Assembly: GCF_947242115.1 (NCBI RefSeq)
Contig: NC_074716.1
Location: forward strand, 8,571,501 to 8,635,500
Reading direction: 5' to 3'
From: Biomphalaria glabrata
Taxonomy: Eukaryota; Mollusca; Gastropoda; Planorbidae
Length of the DNA: 64,000 nt
The notes below the pieces were generated by a model, which saw only the letters and a list, made by a program, of their open reading frames with translations, had not been told where the DNA came from and ran no database searches. Shown here one piece after another: positions 22,959 to 35,200 of this stretch; positions within the stretch are counted from its first letter, which is position 1, and each line of letters starts with the position of its first letter. Both the position numbers and the translations under genes were made by a program.

Positions 22959-23912
22959 GTAAGTATGTTTGGAAAAATTAAACTCATGCATTGAACCATC
23001 TTTTTATTTTAACTTCGTCAAGCTTTCTGCCAGCTTATTCCATCCCATTTTATTCCTGGTACTCAACCAAAACAAACTTTGTTTCTAATCATGCTTACAT
23101 CCTCTTCCTATTTTTAAGTGAGCTCCAATTTATGGTGTTTGTTAATGTTAATGTTTAAATGAGTAATTAGTTTTAATGTGATATTAGAAGTCAATTTGAA
23201 CTGTTACAAAACATTGGCGTGAATGTTAAATATTTCTTGTATTGGGGCTACATGAATAAATAAATCAGACGTTTTTGTTTGTTATAAATTGCTCTTCCTG
23301 ACTCTTGAGATGAAGTTTGAATTCATTATTATTATAAAAGGAGTAGTTTATGTTGAATGTATAGGTAATGCACATCTTAAAACAAAACTGGAGGTATGGT
23401 ATTTGAAAAATAAAATAAAAAAAAATAATTAAAAAGGTAAAAAAAAAAACCGATATATGTAATGATACAAAGCTCTGATTCTAACAGAATGGTCTTACAG
23501 GTGAAAGGATTTTTCATCAGAAAGTTCCAAGTTGTTCTGAAGACTATGAAGATGACGACAGATGAAGTGGATACAAAGTGAAAATGAAGCAACAATATAT
23601 AACAGTGGGTGAAAATAGACAAGAAATATAGAGACAAAAGAATTGGAATAAAAAAAAAAAAGAAAAAAAAAAAAAGAAACACTGTAAAAAAGCAAAGAAA
23701 AAAACTAAAAGCATCAGAAAAAGAAACTGTTTAACATTAATTTAAAATAATTTAAGCAAAAAAACAACAAAAAAAAATGAAAAAAAAAAACAGGTATAAA
23801 AATGGACTTTTTTTGTTTTCTCAAACATAAAGACTCAATATCTCCAAATTTGTCATGACTCTACTTTCTGATTAAATAAAATACATTGAAATAAAATACA
23901 TACAGTCTAGTC
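22959..23912. other. Intron 5, 5' part
   Basis: Mostly A-rich DNA (23400-23800). No exon seen. Confidence 0.4.
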
Positions 23913-25958
23913 CAGCAGTTCTCAACCTTTTTTGCTCAGCGGGCCTAATACGATTCCCAACTAGGCTGCGATCTCAACTGTAAAATTTACTTCGTCCATA
24001 GGCCTATGTAAATTCAATTTTGATGTATTTTTACATAAACTGAACATAGCAAAAGCTACCAAGAAATTGTATTTATTGTAAAAATAATTGTGTGCTTAAA
24101 TTAGAAAAAGAAACAAAACTTTATAAAAAAAGCAACTTGATAACTTTCATTCATCTACTTTTCTAGAGCATGTTTATTATGTTAATGCAAACTTAAGTGA
24201 CAATTTAAAAAGTAGGACTAGGCTTGGAAAACATACATTTGTTAATAGAGTGAATAGCCAACGTCAGTACTAAGATTGAAATTGGTTCTGTTTCCCCGGA
24301 TGAGGAATTCTCCTGGTAGTAAGATAATAACGAATGTAACCTACAGTATCAAGTCTCTTTATGAATTTAGTTTTAAAGATATGTTGCCAGAAAACAATCT
24401 CAGAACAGGATATGACTGTAAACACCTGATACAGAATTGTTTAAATGACATTTAAGCTGCATCACTATTGTTGCTAATATTGGCCATGAATCATACAGTG
24501 AGTTTCGATGACCTTTGATAACTCATTCTGTATCAAACATTGAAATAGAGACCATCCTCCAAGAATACTTGGAGCTGTTGGAGCACAATTTGTGCAGGCC
24601 CAAAAAATAAAAAAAATAAACCAACTTTGTCAATTAAAAAACGTTGCATAAACAGGTTTCCAAAATGAAACTCGTCTTTAAAATCACGTAAACCAGTAAC
24701 TCAACATTGGCAACGTCTGTGGATTCATCAAGTTGGATACTAAATATTGAAAGTGGAGAAGATATCATTTTCTGAATTACATGATCATTGATATCAGTAG
24801 ACATGTCAACTATTTTCCTGTGAACAGTCTCATTAGATAAGGAAACTGCACTAAATTTATTAACGAATTCGGCTTAAATCATCACGCGAACAATGTATTT
24901 GACCGCTGGCAATATTCACTTCTCAGAAATGTTGTGTGATTTCAAAGCCCTGTCTTATCTGAGAGCCACCAAATAAGAGGCAAATTTGTTTTGATTATGG
25001 GATTTGCCACCTGAGATAAGTCTGAATCTGAATCTCTTGACTTCATCAGCTTTAAAACTAAACTACTGGATGCACTTATCTATCATCTGCTGCCTGGTCG
25101 TGCGGTTTGCTCGCTGGACTGTCGTTCGGATTTATCGACGGTCGAGGGTTCAAACCCTGCCCGCTCCCATCCCCCGTCGTCCTGCGGGAGGTTTGGACTA
25201 GGAAGTAAACTATCTTCAACTCTGAAGGAACATCCGAATTATGTAAAACATTTTACAAACAAACATCTACAAACTTTCACGTTTCAGTTTGGCTTCATAC
25301 ATTCCGCAGATAGAACTTCATTACATGGGAGTTTTTCAGTTCCTGCTTGAACTTTTGAAGTAAAACCTAAAAAGTGTTATTACATTTTCTCCTCTAGCAT
25401 TGGGATCCATATTCTTGGGATGTTTTGTGATGAACATAAAACAATGGCATAATGCTGGTTCCAATAGCTCCATGGCGTACGAGACCCTTTACAATCCCAC
25501 AATGAAGTTAAGCATCCCGTTTGACGGATAAATGAAAATTATATTATAAAAAAATACATCAGTAATTACCAATGAAAAAATAAGTCTACCTTCATACATT
25601 AATGTTACACTCGCTAAATGTGCTTTCTGTATCCTCTGGTAATATGTCAGTGTTCTTAATTAATATGTCTCCCCCACTTTTTTTGTTTTATTAATTTGAC
25701 ACTTCAGATCATTTCATGATTTTATGTGATAGGGGGTGAGACTGCGTAATGTCCATTTATTTCATTTCTTAAAATGTAAATGTATTCCATCTATGGTACA
25801 AATGTGTTTTTTAAGTTACACATTAGAAATGAAAAAAAGACAAAAACGTCTGATGAAAAATTCGAAAACTCAAAAATTTCTTAAGGTCATAGGCGACCCC
25901 CCGACAAATGGTCATTTGACCCCCAAAGGGGTCGGGACCCACAGGTTGAGAACTCCTG
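23913..25958 (-). mobile_element. Buster/ZBED5-like hAT transposon, decayed
   Basis: Ends CAGCAGTTCTCAACCTTTTT and CCCACAGGTTGAGAACTCCTG are inverted. Flanking 8-mers GTCTAGTC and GTTTAATC match at 6 of 8. The minus strand between about 25010 and 24630 reads, with stops, as a hAT transposase: LVALRQDRALKSHN, VSLSNETVHRKIVDMSTDIN, IFSIQLDESTDVANVELLVY. The LDESTDVAN core is characteristic of Buster-type transposases and the host ZBED5 genes derived from them. Stops (for example after SEK and before AEFVNKF) show it is dead. A SINE lies inside it at 25085. Confidence 0.8.
25085..25250 (+). mobile_element. SINE family S2, inserted in hAT fossil
   Basis: tRNA-like head CTGCCTGGTCGTGCGGTTTG with GGGTTCAAACCCTGCCCGCT, then GTCGTCCTGCGGGAGGTTTG, ACTAGGAAGTAAACTATCTT and a CTGAAGGAACATCCGAATTA tail. 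Close to the copies at 46857 and (minus) 49725. Confidence 0.85.
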
Positions 25959-26355
25959 GTTTAATCTATGGATATACAAGTACATTTCAGCCTATATACT
26001 AGTGAATGTATGTGTATGTGCATATAATAATTTTAATTTATATGTTATGTTTTGAAAAAGCCATGAGTTTAAAGTTAATAAGAACGCTATAGAAGTTGAG
26101 TAAAAATAAAATTCTTACTGTTCTAATCTGTTCTGTTTTTTAGATTTTGAAAAGTATTGTAGGTCTTCAAAATAATTTAGCACTAAATGGTTAAATACTA
26201 ATATGTTATTACAAGGCTGAGGTTTTAATACTATTTAGTTGTTTTTGTAGCGACTAGAATACAAATGTTACCTTACAAAATATTGAGTAATAAAATCACT
26301 GCAGTTTGACCAATGAAAAAAAATAATTCTGTAAATTCTTACCATGTTTCTGTAA

Positions 26356-26581
26356 GTAAAGTAAAGTTCCCCCTTTCAGACCTTGTGATCTATAGGGTAG
26401 ATGATGAAAAGGTCATCTGTTTCTGTGGTCCAACCCCAACTAATGTCAGGTACCCATTAGAGCAGGGTGGACTTAGAGGAAAACAAATATCCAAAAATTA
26501 AAAATCCCAGTCTTCACCGAGATTTTAACCTGGGACCCTCGGTTCAGAAGCAAAGGGCTTTACTGCTCAACCACTGTGCCT
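26356..26581 (-). mobile_element. SINE family S1, complete
   Basis: tRNA-like head at the right end (GGAGGCACAGTGGTTGAGCA in minus reading, then a B-box-like GGTCCCAGGTTAAAATC) and the body AAAGTTCCCCCTTTCAGACC at the left. A perfect 14-bp duplication CCATGTTTCTGTAA flanks it at 26342-26355 and 26582-26595. Confidence 0.9.
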
Positions 26582-26595
26582 CCATGTTTCTGTAA

Positions 26596-27153
26596 CGAAA
26601 TGAATCAAAATACTTCATAATAACAAAATACATTCAATTATAGTACCTACATAAAAAACTATCATTGTATATATGTATTATATGGTAATAGTTTACTGTT
26701 ATGATGCTATTATGATTCTGTGGCATTTAGGTGTAGAGAAATAATCCTTCGCCCTTGCAACTTCTCATGTGATTAGAGAGACTAATCCGTATTACGATAC
26801 ACATCAAAAGACACAAGTGTTGAGAATTTGAAATTACCAAAGGCTGCAGTGTTTTTAAGCTTTTTCCTGCTCTTACTGTGTTCACCATCTATGATCCAAG
26901 ACCCCTTCTTTTTGCTTGCCCTCCATGTGGGCCTGTCATGTGCCTCATATCTTTTGGATGACCTGCAGCTCTTCTGCCCTCCATTAGATCTCTATAAAAT
27001 ATGTCCTGTATAATAATAATAAACAAATATATTGCTATAATAGTATACATGCTTCCATTTCACATATTGGATATTATATACACTGTAATTGCTTACACAT
27101 ATCACAATAATACTCATGAAAATTAAAATACATAATAACAATGATATCAACAG
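26596..27153. other. Intron 5, 3' part
   Basis: AT-rich, no recognised feature. Confidence 0.4.
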
Positions 27154-27330
27154 GCTATGATGATTGTGTGAGATGCTTCCAATGTGGCTTGGGCCTCAGG
27201 TCATGGAAGGAAGGAGATAACATCTATGAACAGCACCAGAAATACAAACCTTCTTGTCAGTACCTGGTATCACAGCTCAAAGATAGACAGACTATTCCAG
27301 AGGATCATTGGCTAAACAGTGACCAGTCAG
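27154..27330 (+). CDS. Protease-IAP gene, exon 6: zinc-binding half of BIR
   Basis: A 177-bp exon (residues 852-910). It completes the BIR with CFQCGLGLRSWKEGDN, then H879 and C886, giving C859-x2-C862-x16-H879-x6-C886, exactly the family spacing, with the conserved Trp (W869) and Gly-Asp. This BIR should fold and bind zinc. By family knowledge such domains bind IAP-binding-motif peptides or caspases. After it comes VSQLKDRQTIPEDHWLNSDQ, a linker. The donor is GTGAGT. Confidence 0.92.
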
Positions 27331-27595
27331 GTGAGTGCAAAGTTTATCATATTGCATGTAAAGGCAATTTCTGATTGAACAGTTTTTGAAATGCTTTTGT
27401 TTAAAGAAAGTCAAAACAATTAGTGTCCATTATGGCAGATATTGGGAATACAGTTTACTTTAAAAGAATTGAATTGGTAAAAAAAAATAGGTGCATGTTA
27501 CATACTGGTGCAATGTTTCTCTGCATTCAGAAGAATAAAAGAAAAAAATTCTACATATTTGAATGTGGTAACTTCAAAAGCAGAACAAAATGTAG

Positions 27596-29758
27596 TATTA
27601 TTCATGTATTATTTATTTATTTATTTGTTATTATTTTTATTTCTTATTTAATTTTTTAATTATTTTTATTTATTTCTTACTTATTTTTATACATTATTTG
27701 TATTTTTTTTTAATTGTTTGTTTTTATTTATTTCTTGTATTATTTTTATTTCTTATTTATTTCTTATTTATTTTTTCTATTATTGATTTCTAATTTTTAA
27801 AAATTATTATTTATTTCTTATTTTTTGTATTTTTAATTATTATTTATTTCTTATTTTTTAAATTTTTATTTCTTATTTATTTTTTTAAAATTATTTTTAT
27901 TTTTATTTTTTTTTTAAATTTATTTTTTAAATTTATTTTATTTATTAATTAATTTTTTAATTTATTTTTTAAAATTATTTTTATTTATTATTATTTTTTT
28001 TTTAAATTATTTATATATTATTTTTTTTATAATCATTTTTATTTATTTATTATTTTTTTTTTTTTATTATTTATTTCTTATTTTTTTTAGTTTTATTTCT
28101 TATTTATTTCTTATTTTTTAAATTTTTATTTTCTTATTTATTTCTTTTTTTTTTCTTTAAATTTATTTTTTAAATTTATTTTATTTATTAATTAATTTTT
28201 TAATTTTTTTTTTTAAATTATTATTTTTTTTTAAATTTATTTTTTAAAATTATTTTTATTTATTATTTATTTTTTTTTTAAATTATTTATATATTATTTT
28301 TTTTATAATCAATTTTATTTATTTATTATTATTTTTTTATTATTATTTATTTCTTATTTTTTTTTAGTTTTATTTCTTATTTATTTCTTATTTTTTAAAT
28401 TTTTATTTTCTTATTTATTTCTTATTTATTTTTTTAAAATTTTTTTTATTTATTATTTTTTTTTTAAATTTTTTTTTAAAATTTATTTTATTTATTAATT
28501 AATTTTTTAATTTTTTTTAAAAATTATTTTTATTTATTATTATTTTTTTTTTAAATTATTTATATATTATTTTTTTTATAATCATTTTTATTTATTTATT
28601 TTTTTTTATTATTTATTTCTTATTTTTTTTAGTTTTATTTCTTATTTATTTCTTATTTTTTAAATTTTTATTTTCTTATTTATTTCTTATTTTTTTTTTT
28701 TTAATTTATTTTTTAAATTTATTTTATTTATTAATTAATTTTTTAATTTTTTTTTAAAAATTATTATTTTTTTTTTAAATTTATTTTATTTATTTTTTAA
28801 AATTTTTTTTATTTATTATTTTTTTTTTTAAATTATTTATATATTATTTTTTTTATAATCAATTTTATTTATTTATTATTTTTTTTTTATTATTATTTAT
28901 TTCTTATTTTTTTTTAGTTTTATTTCTTATTTATTTCTTATTTTTTAAATTTTTATTTTCTTATTTATTTCTTATTTATTTTTTTAAAATTTTTTTTATT
29001 TATTATTTTTTTTTTTTAAATTTATTTTTTAAATTTATTTTATTTATTAATTAATTTTTTTTTTTTTTTTTAAATTATTTTTATTTATTATTTATTTCTT
29101 ATTTATTTTTTAAAAATTATTTTTATTTTTTATTTATATATTATTTTTTTTTATAATTATTTTTATTTATTTCTTATTTATTTTTTTTATTATTTTTTCT
29201 TAGTTTTTTAGTTTTATTTCTTATTTATTTCTTATTTTTTAAATTTTTATTTTCTTATTTATTTCTTATTTATTTTTTTAAAATTATTTTTATTTATTTT
29301 TTTTTTTTTAATTTATTTTTTTAATTTATTTTATTTATTAATTAATTTTTTAATTTATTTTTTAAAATTATTTTTATTTCTTATTTATTTTTTAAAAATT
29401 ATTTTTATTTATTATTTATATATTATATTTTTTTTATAATTATTTTTATTTATTTATTATTTATTTTTTTTATTATTTATTTCTTAGTTTTTTAGTTTTA
29501 TTTCTTATTTATTTTTTTTATTTCTTATTTATTTCTTATTTATTTTTTTTAAATTATTTTTTTTATTATTATTTTTTTTAATTTATTTTTTAAATTTATT
29601 TTATTTATTAATTAATTTTTAATTTATTGTTTATAATTATTTTTATTTATTTCTTATTTATTTTTTTATTATTTTTTTCTTAGTTTTTTAGTTTTATTTA
29701 TTATTTATTTCTTATTTGTTTTTTAAAATTATTTTTATTTATTATTTATTTACTATTT
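27596..29758. repeat. 2.1-kb T-rich array with about 280-bp higher-order period
   Basis: Built of TATTTATTTCTTATTT-like words. The marker AGTTTTATTTCTTATT recurs at about 28089, 28366, 28631, 28916, 29210, 29494 and 29690 (spacings 277, 265, 285, 294, 284, 196), so it is a tandem array, not only low complexity. Lies in intron 6 of the protease-IAP gene. Confidence 0.8.
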
Positions 29759-29761
29759 AGT

Positions 29762-30004
29762 GGGAAGCATTGTAGAGAGGCTAAGTATGCTTGAACTTGG
29801 CTTGGCTTGGCTACCTATGAAGGGAGCTCGAGGTTTGACACCCAACTCAGGCAGAGTTGTGTTTACTGAGAACCTATAGGCAGCACAGAAAACCTTCTCC
29901 CAGATACCCCTTCCTCCCCACTGGTCCACAAATGAGATTGGACCATAGCGCTCTGAGCATGCTATAAGCTTGAAAGTAGCACTAGATAAAAGCTATATAT
30001 ATGT
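29762..30004 (+). mobile_element. SINE family S3
   Basis: Head with GAGAGGCTAAGTATGCTTGA and GCTCGAGGTTTGACACCC (B-box-like), then GTTGTGTTTACTGAGAACCT, GATTGGACCATAGCGCTCTG and AGTAGCACTAGATAAAAGCT. A decayed copy lies at 32965. Confidence 0.7.
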
Positions 30005-30039
30005 TCCAAGTCATGTTCCAGAAGTGACCCAATAAAACA

Positions 30040-30780
30040 TAGCCCCAAGGATCACTGTAAACAGACAGCCCCTCAACGTGGTAGACCACTTCACATATCT
30101 AGGAAGTATAGTGTCAAATGACACCTCACTTTCAAGGGAAGTTGATAACCGTCTGGCAAGGGCCAGTAGCACTTTTGGACGCCTTCAGGTGAGAGTTTGG
30201 CGGAACAAATCGCTCCGCCTACCTACAAAAATCAATGTCTACCAGGCGGTGGTTCTCTCAACCCTTCTATATGGCTCTGAGACATGGACACTACACAGAA
30301 AACAACTAAGACTTCTTGAGCGCTTCCACCAAAGATGCTTGCGCTTCATCATGGACATACGGTGGCAAGACCGCACTACAAACAGCGATCTCCTTGCGAA
30401 CACCGGTATGGACAGTATAGAGGGACTTCTAATGGTCTGGCAGTTATGCTGGGTAGGGTACATATCCCGTATAGAGACAAACGTATGCCAAAGGCAGTCT
30501 TTTTTGATGAGCTAAAAGGGGGCGCCCCATGGAAACGCTTCAAAGACCAGCTTAGGCGTCAACTTTCCTTGGCTGACGGGATACACTATTAGACTAAAGA
30601 AAATCCACTGCCAAGGACAAATGGTATAGATGGCGAAAAGAAAATCTAAATCGACCACCTGCGGACAATGGTTATGCTTGCCCTGGATGTGGCAAAATAT
30701 GTAGGTCACAGCTGGGGCTATGCAGCCATGGGAAATACTGCACTCCTCACTAATCTTCGGACTCAAAGACAAGCCTTATT
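30040..30780 (+). mobile_element. RTE-like LINE, C-terminal half
   Basis: Reads FTYLGSIVSNDTSLSREVDN, LSTLLYGSETWTLHRKQLRL, RFIMDIRWQDRTTNSDLL, then in another frame KRMPKAVFFDELKGGAPW, and near the end the zinc-finger-like CPGCGKICRSQLGLCSHG. At least one frameshift near 30480 and one or more later breaks. The 3' end abuts a (TA)n run. Same family as 13665, 16610 and 52270. Confidence 0.8.
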
Positions 30781-30782
30781 AT

Positions 30783-30783
<1 letters not shown>

Positions 30784-30849
<66 letters not shown>
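30784..30849. repeat. (TA)n microsatellite
   Basis: About 65 bp of TA at the LINE 3' end, possibly grown from its tail. Confidence 0.95.
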
Positions 30850-30852
<3 letters not shown>

Positions 30853-31209
30853 CATTCATTAAAATCATGCAACCTTAAAAGTTAATATGATAGTTATTTG
30901 TTCCATAATATTTCTTGTTAAAAAAGTATGGACTACAGTTATTAAACTATTACAGTTACGAAGTGTCTATAGCACCTTTGAATTCTATCACATTTAGAAT
31001 ATGTCTACAAGTGAAAACAGTACTAATTCTCTGTAACTTTAATGCATAAAGAAAGGTTTTCAATGATTTTATTTGTTTCCTTTTTAAACCCAACCATGGA
31101 ACCATCAGTTTATGTTCTCATTTTGAACTCAGCCATGGTATAAAATACCCAGATTGTTTTCTTTGTAAGTGAATACATTATTGAAACTTGTTTTCCTTCT
31201 TTCTTTTAG
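30850..31209. other. Intron 6, 3' part
   Basis: No recognised feature; ends in TTCTTTCTTTTAG. Confidence 0.4.
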
Positions 31210-31439
31210 ATGAAAATGTTACAGAGAAACTGAACCAAACGACCTTGAACCTTTTAAAGAGAGAACATAAAGAGCTGATGCAAATTTTGATGTGCAAAGT
31301 CTGCGACAAGGAACCAGTGAAGGATCTGTTTCTACCCTGTGGGGAACTCTGTGCCTGTACAGGATGCTCTAAGCTCTTAACTCACTGTCCTTCCTGCAAG
31401 AAACAAATAATGGCAACTGTTACCACATACTTGACTTAA
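31210..31439 (+). CDS. Protease-IAP gene, exon 7: C-terminal RING
   Basis: Final exon (residues 911-986, stop TAA). A helical lead (EKLNQTTLNLLKREHKELMQ) precedes an IAP RING: C939, C942, C954, then E956 where His is usual, C960, C963, C970, C973. The end ATVTTYLT matches the IAP C-terminus needed for RING dimers. Residue H969 (LLTHCPSC) next to a ligand might compensate. It closely matches the exon at 960-1174. The predicted function is an E3 ubiquitin ligase module, weakened or altered by His-to-Glu. A GTAAGT donor 7 bases after the stop suggests a 3' UTR intron. Confidence 0.92.
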
Positions 31440-31749
31440 GAAGAAAGTAAGTTTATATTTAGACCATGATTGCAATCCTTAAATGCTTATAAATATCTCT
31501 GTTGACCTTTTAAAATTTTTTAGTTAATCCTCAGCTTTAAACATTTAAAGCTTTATAAAAGAAATTTGCAGCACATTTGATACATTTTATGATATACTTC
31601 ATTTCCCTTTTTATCTAATTTTCCCTACTGTATTCTTTGCAGTATTTCTGATGAGACATCATTTGAGCTATGTAATACATTTTTTGATGTCAAGAAGTTT
31701 TCAACTTGACCTGCTTTGATCAAGTACATAATTATAATGATTATTCGAG

Positions 31750-31755
31750 AATAAA
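31750..31755 (+). terminator. Candidate poly(A) signal, protease-IAP gene
   Basis: AATAAA about 310 bases after the stop. A second candidate lies near 32825. Not distinguishable without transcripts. Confidence 0.35.
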
Positions 31756-31877
31756 AATGCTATTAATTTAGCTGTTTTTCTTACAAGATAGAATGAATAG
31801 CTTATGCTCCACTGCAGTGACTACCTGACTTTGAGATGTTATGTCTTTATATTATTACACTACATGTTCTGAACCAA

Positions 31878-31955
31878 ATGTACCAGGGTATTCTAGCTCT
31901 TGTATGTACCAGGGTATTCTAGCTCTTGTATGTACCAGGGTATTCTAGCTCTTGT
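31878..31955. repeat. 26-bp tandem repeat, three copies
   Basis: ATGTACCAGGGTATTCTAGC plus TCTTGT, starting at 31878, 31904 and 31930, identical. Confidence 0.95.
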
Positions 31956-32964
31956 GGCCTCAGCGTGGCACCCTGGTGGAAACGTCCCTAAAATAAAAAT
32001 GGATAGGCTAACTACAAGAGCAAAACTAGTCACATGTGTAATACCTCAGTACAATGGAGGCGGTGGGGGTGTAAGAAAAGCTTAAGCTAAGTCCTCTGGT
32101 CTTTCAGCTGAGAGAAGCAAGAGAAGATTTCAAAATCTTTAATGGATATGTTAATGGAATAAATAAACATCAATGGTAAAAGACCACAGAAACACATGTC
32201 TGTGACAATTATTAAAATATTGACAACTCAGATTTATTTTAATTTGCTTACATCATTTTTGTAGTGGCTTTAAGGGTTCATATTTCAGTGGGAATGGGTC
32301 TAATCAACTTTTCAAAGATTCATTTAGGATGGGAGCAGAGGATGGAGTAGGGTGCAAGAGAGGAAAAATTTATGTTAGATTTTTAATGTTATATTAGATT
32401 TCTTTCATAATAGCTTTTCATAGCTTTTGAACAAATACATTACATTTTTTTTTTTTTTTTGTAAATTTGTACATATTCCATACATAAGATCAATGTAAAC
32501 ATTATTTTTAGTTTTAATGTATATGTATTTAAACATTAGTAAGAACTGAATGTATTTTAGCGACAATAACTCTTTATTTTACCCTGTGGCTTTTAATCAA
32601 GTTGTTTTTTTTTGTTATCTAAAGTCTTTTTAGTTATAAAATGCTTATGTTTTTTATTTAATCTAGTAAAATCTGCACACTATTGATAACTTGATTTAGT
32701 CGAGTGCATTATGTGTGTATCTTAGATTGTTTAATTAGAACTTTGAAATGCGTGCTTTGTTATTTCTTTCCTCTTGATTAACCTTTTATTTGTCCTTTGC
32801 TTAAGTGTATTCTAGAGGCTACAAAAATAAAATTGAAATAAAAAAAATATTTGTGACATTATCCAAACATTTTGTGGTTAATATCTTTACAAACTCAAAC
32901 CAGCTTAAACTATATAAGGAATAGGATATTTATTTACTTTACACTTATCCCCAACAAAATCAAA
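31956..32964. other. AT-rich intergenic DNA
   Basis: Probable 3' flank or 3' UTR of the protease-IAP gene; no other feature seen. Confidence 0.4.
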
Positions 32965-33145
32965 TAGAATTAGGCTGTGTTGCTGATTTGCATAAGCAGC
33001 TACCTATCAAAGGGGCTTGATCTCAGCTATGCTTGCTGAGTGCCTAAATGCAACATAGAAACTTTCTCCAATATAACCTTCCCCTGTTCAAAAAAAGAGA
33101 TTGGACAATAGCACACTGATTAGTATTTAAGATTCACCATACAAA
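32965..33145 (+). mobile_element. SINE family S3, decayed
   Basis: Shares AGCTACCTATCAAAGGGGCT and AGATTGGACAATAGCACACT with the copy at 29762. Confidence 0.55.
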
Positions 33146-33302
33146 AGCGAATTGAAAAAAATTGAATACTACTCTAATTACAAACAATAAGATATTGAAA
33201 TTTTATTATAAAAATCATTTCATGTCAAACAATTAACATAATGACATAACGTACTGTAAATGACAGGTTGAATGGTGTAAGGTTGCAGAATGCGAATGTC
33301 GT

Positions 33303-33913
33303 GTAATACTGAGTTCTTGCTTCCTGAGGTACTCTTGACACGTGACAAGACAAATACTATAAACTGACCTAAGTCCGTTTCAGCAGACAAACATGAAGTT
33401 TATTTTACAACAATAATAATAATACTCTGCACTCCTTGTTAGTGCTACAAGTCAAGAAATAATAAACAATCCTATCCGCATAACAGCGGTATCAAATGTA
33501 TCCAATATATGTTAGTTACAAATCACGTCCGCATCTCAGCGGGTAACAATAAGAACAATTACTACTAGTGACACTGGAACTTCAACTATAGATATCCATT
33601 GAAATACGAGTAATACTTTAATATTCAATAAGCACATAATGAAATCAACTCTCAAATATTATTAATCAACAATCATTAGTCCATCGACTTTCATGCTATA
33701 TACATATATATACACCAGTCCAGGAAGCAACGTCCAACCTTCCTGGACCGGGAGCAAGACCTTACTGACTTGACTTGACTGAACTCAAAGTCAACTTTAT
33801 TCATTCTACTTCCTGTTTTCTACACCAGGAATTCCACGTGTCTTTTAAACTCTTAACATGACGTGAACTTTAGATCATGCAATGTCAACTAAGACTGTGA
33901 CACGTACATAACA
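33303..33913. mobile_element. Candidate solo LTR of unknown family
   Basis: About 610 bp beginning TGTAATACTGAG and ending CACGTACATAACA (TG...CA), with an internal AATAATAATAATACTCTGCA run and no reading frame. Not similar to the Gypsy LTR at 51132. No target duplication found. Fossil. Confidence 0.3.
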
Positions 33914-34430
33914 ATTAATGTGATGAATATTAAGGAAAAAAATCTGAAATAGCAATCAGGAAAACCGACGACACTTTACAGAGTAAACCTACATATAAAA
34001 GGAATGACTGAATAGATTTATAAGATATGAAACTTCAAATCTCTTTTTCGGGTGGAATGTATCTCATTAATGATATAACATATGTAATCATTTTATCTTA
34101 GTAAAACCTTTACATTATTCAAAGAAGAAAAAAACATTTTTTTGTTAAAAATTAAGTTGTTTTTTTAAATAAAATTTCTGATGTGAACTTTTTTGTTCAA
34201 TTAATCATTACATATGGATCTAGATCTAAAAAAAAAAAACAACCACAAAAAAAAATAAATAAAAGAAATATTCATTAATAATAAACATTTAAAAAAAGAT
34301 GTACATGTCCCTAATTACATCTAGCCTAGATCTTGGTCACTGAATATATTAAAATTGTTGTTGTTTTACAATTCTTTTTACTGGCCACTTAGTTCCACGG
34401 ATCATTAATGAAATTTATATTGGTACAGCT
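33914..34430. other. AT-rich intergenic DNA
   Basis: No recognised feature. Confidence 0.4.
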
Positions 34431-34610
34431 CAGGGGTTCTCAACCTGTGGAGCGACCCCTTTGGGGGTCGATTGACGATTTGCCAGGGGTCTCCTAAGAC
34501 CATCGAAAAAAATGGATTGTTATTGTCTACTCTTCTATTGCTGTGTGTGTGTGTGCGGTGGGGGGGGGGGTTAAAAGGGGTCACCAAGCCTAAAAGGTTG
34601 AGAAACGCTG
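34431..34610. mobile_element. Short hAT element related to the Buster ends
   Basis: Ends CAGGGGTTCTCAACCTGTGG and AAAAGGTTGAGAAACGCTG. Flanking 8-mers GTACAGCT and GTATAGCT match at 7 of 8. 180 bp, non-coding, with a G-run. Its termini resemble those of the element at 23913. Confidence 0.8.
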
Positions 34611-35134
34611 GTATAGCTTAAATATACTTTGTAAACAAATATTATTAACTTAAATTAAACAAATATTACATTTTCCATTTTAAATATTAGTCAATCAAGT
34701 TCTCAATAATTTTTTTTTTTGTGTAATCGTAATATTATAACTTGACATTGCTAGATGAGTTTCACTTACAGCTAGATCGAAATACTATATTATATAGGCC
34801 TATGCCCCAGGAGTTCAGATTGACCTGAACGAAAGTAGTGCAAGGTTATTAAATACATAGATCTAGATCTCTTAGACATGGCCCAAGGTTATTAAATACA
34901 TAGACCTCATAGATCTAGATCTCTACTACATATATGGCCCAAAATATTTTAGGTCAAAAGTGGATAAAATCAAAAGCAAATGTGATGAAGTTTATTATTA
35001 TTAATATTTTTATGAGGTCTGCCAAAGTTAACAAATACTATAATGCAGCTCACGGATGCACATTTCTTTCACCAGCATGATACCTCCGTTTTAGCTACAA
35101 ATTTCGATATGAATTTATGATATATTTTTTAAAT
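34611..35134. other. AT-rich intergenic DNA
   Basis: Contains a short imperfect duplication, AAGGTTATTAAATACATAGA, at about 34842 and 34889. Otherwise nothing seen. Confidence 0.4.
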
Positions 35135-35200
35135 CGATGTCAAGGTAGGTTACCACGTATATACATACAAATATATACGTGGTAACCAGCCTTGACATCG
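35135..35200. repeat. 29-bp inverted repeat (hairpin)
   Basis: Arms CGATGTCAAGGTAGGTTACC.. and ..GGTAACCAGCCTTGACATCG pair over 29 bp with two mismatches around an 8-base loop CATACAAA. The arms are not part of a recognised element. Confidence 0.85.

Noticed and set aside
25088-25170. A tRNA gene
   Set aside because: A- and B-box-like but embedded in a repeated SINE with a shared tail; no cloverleaf can be made convincing, and five similar copies occur.
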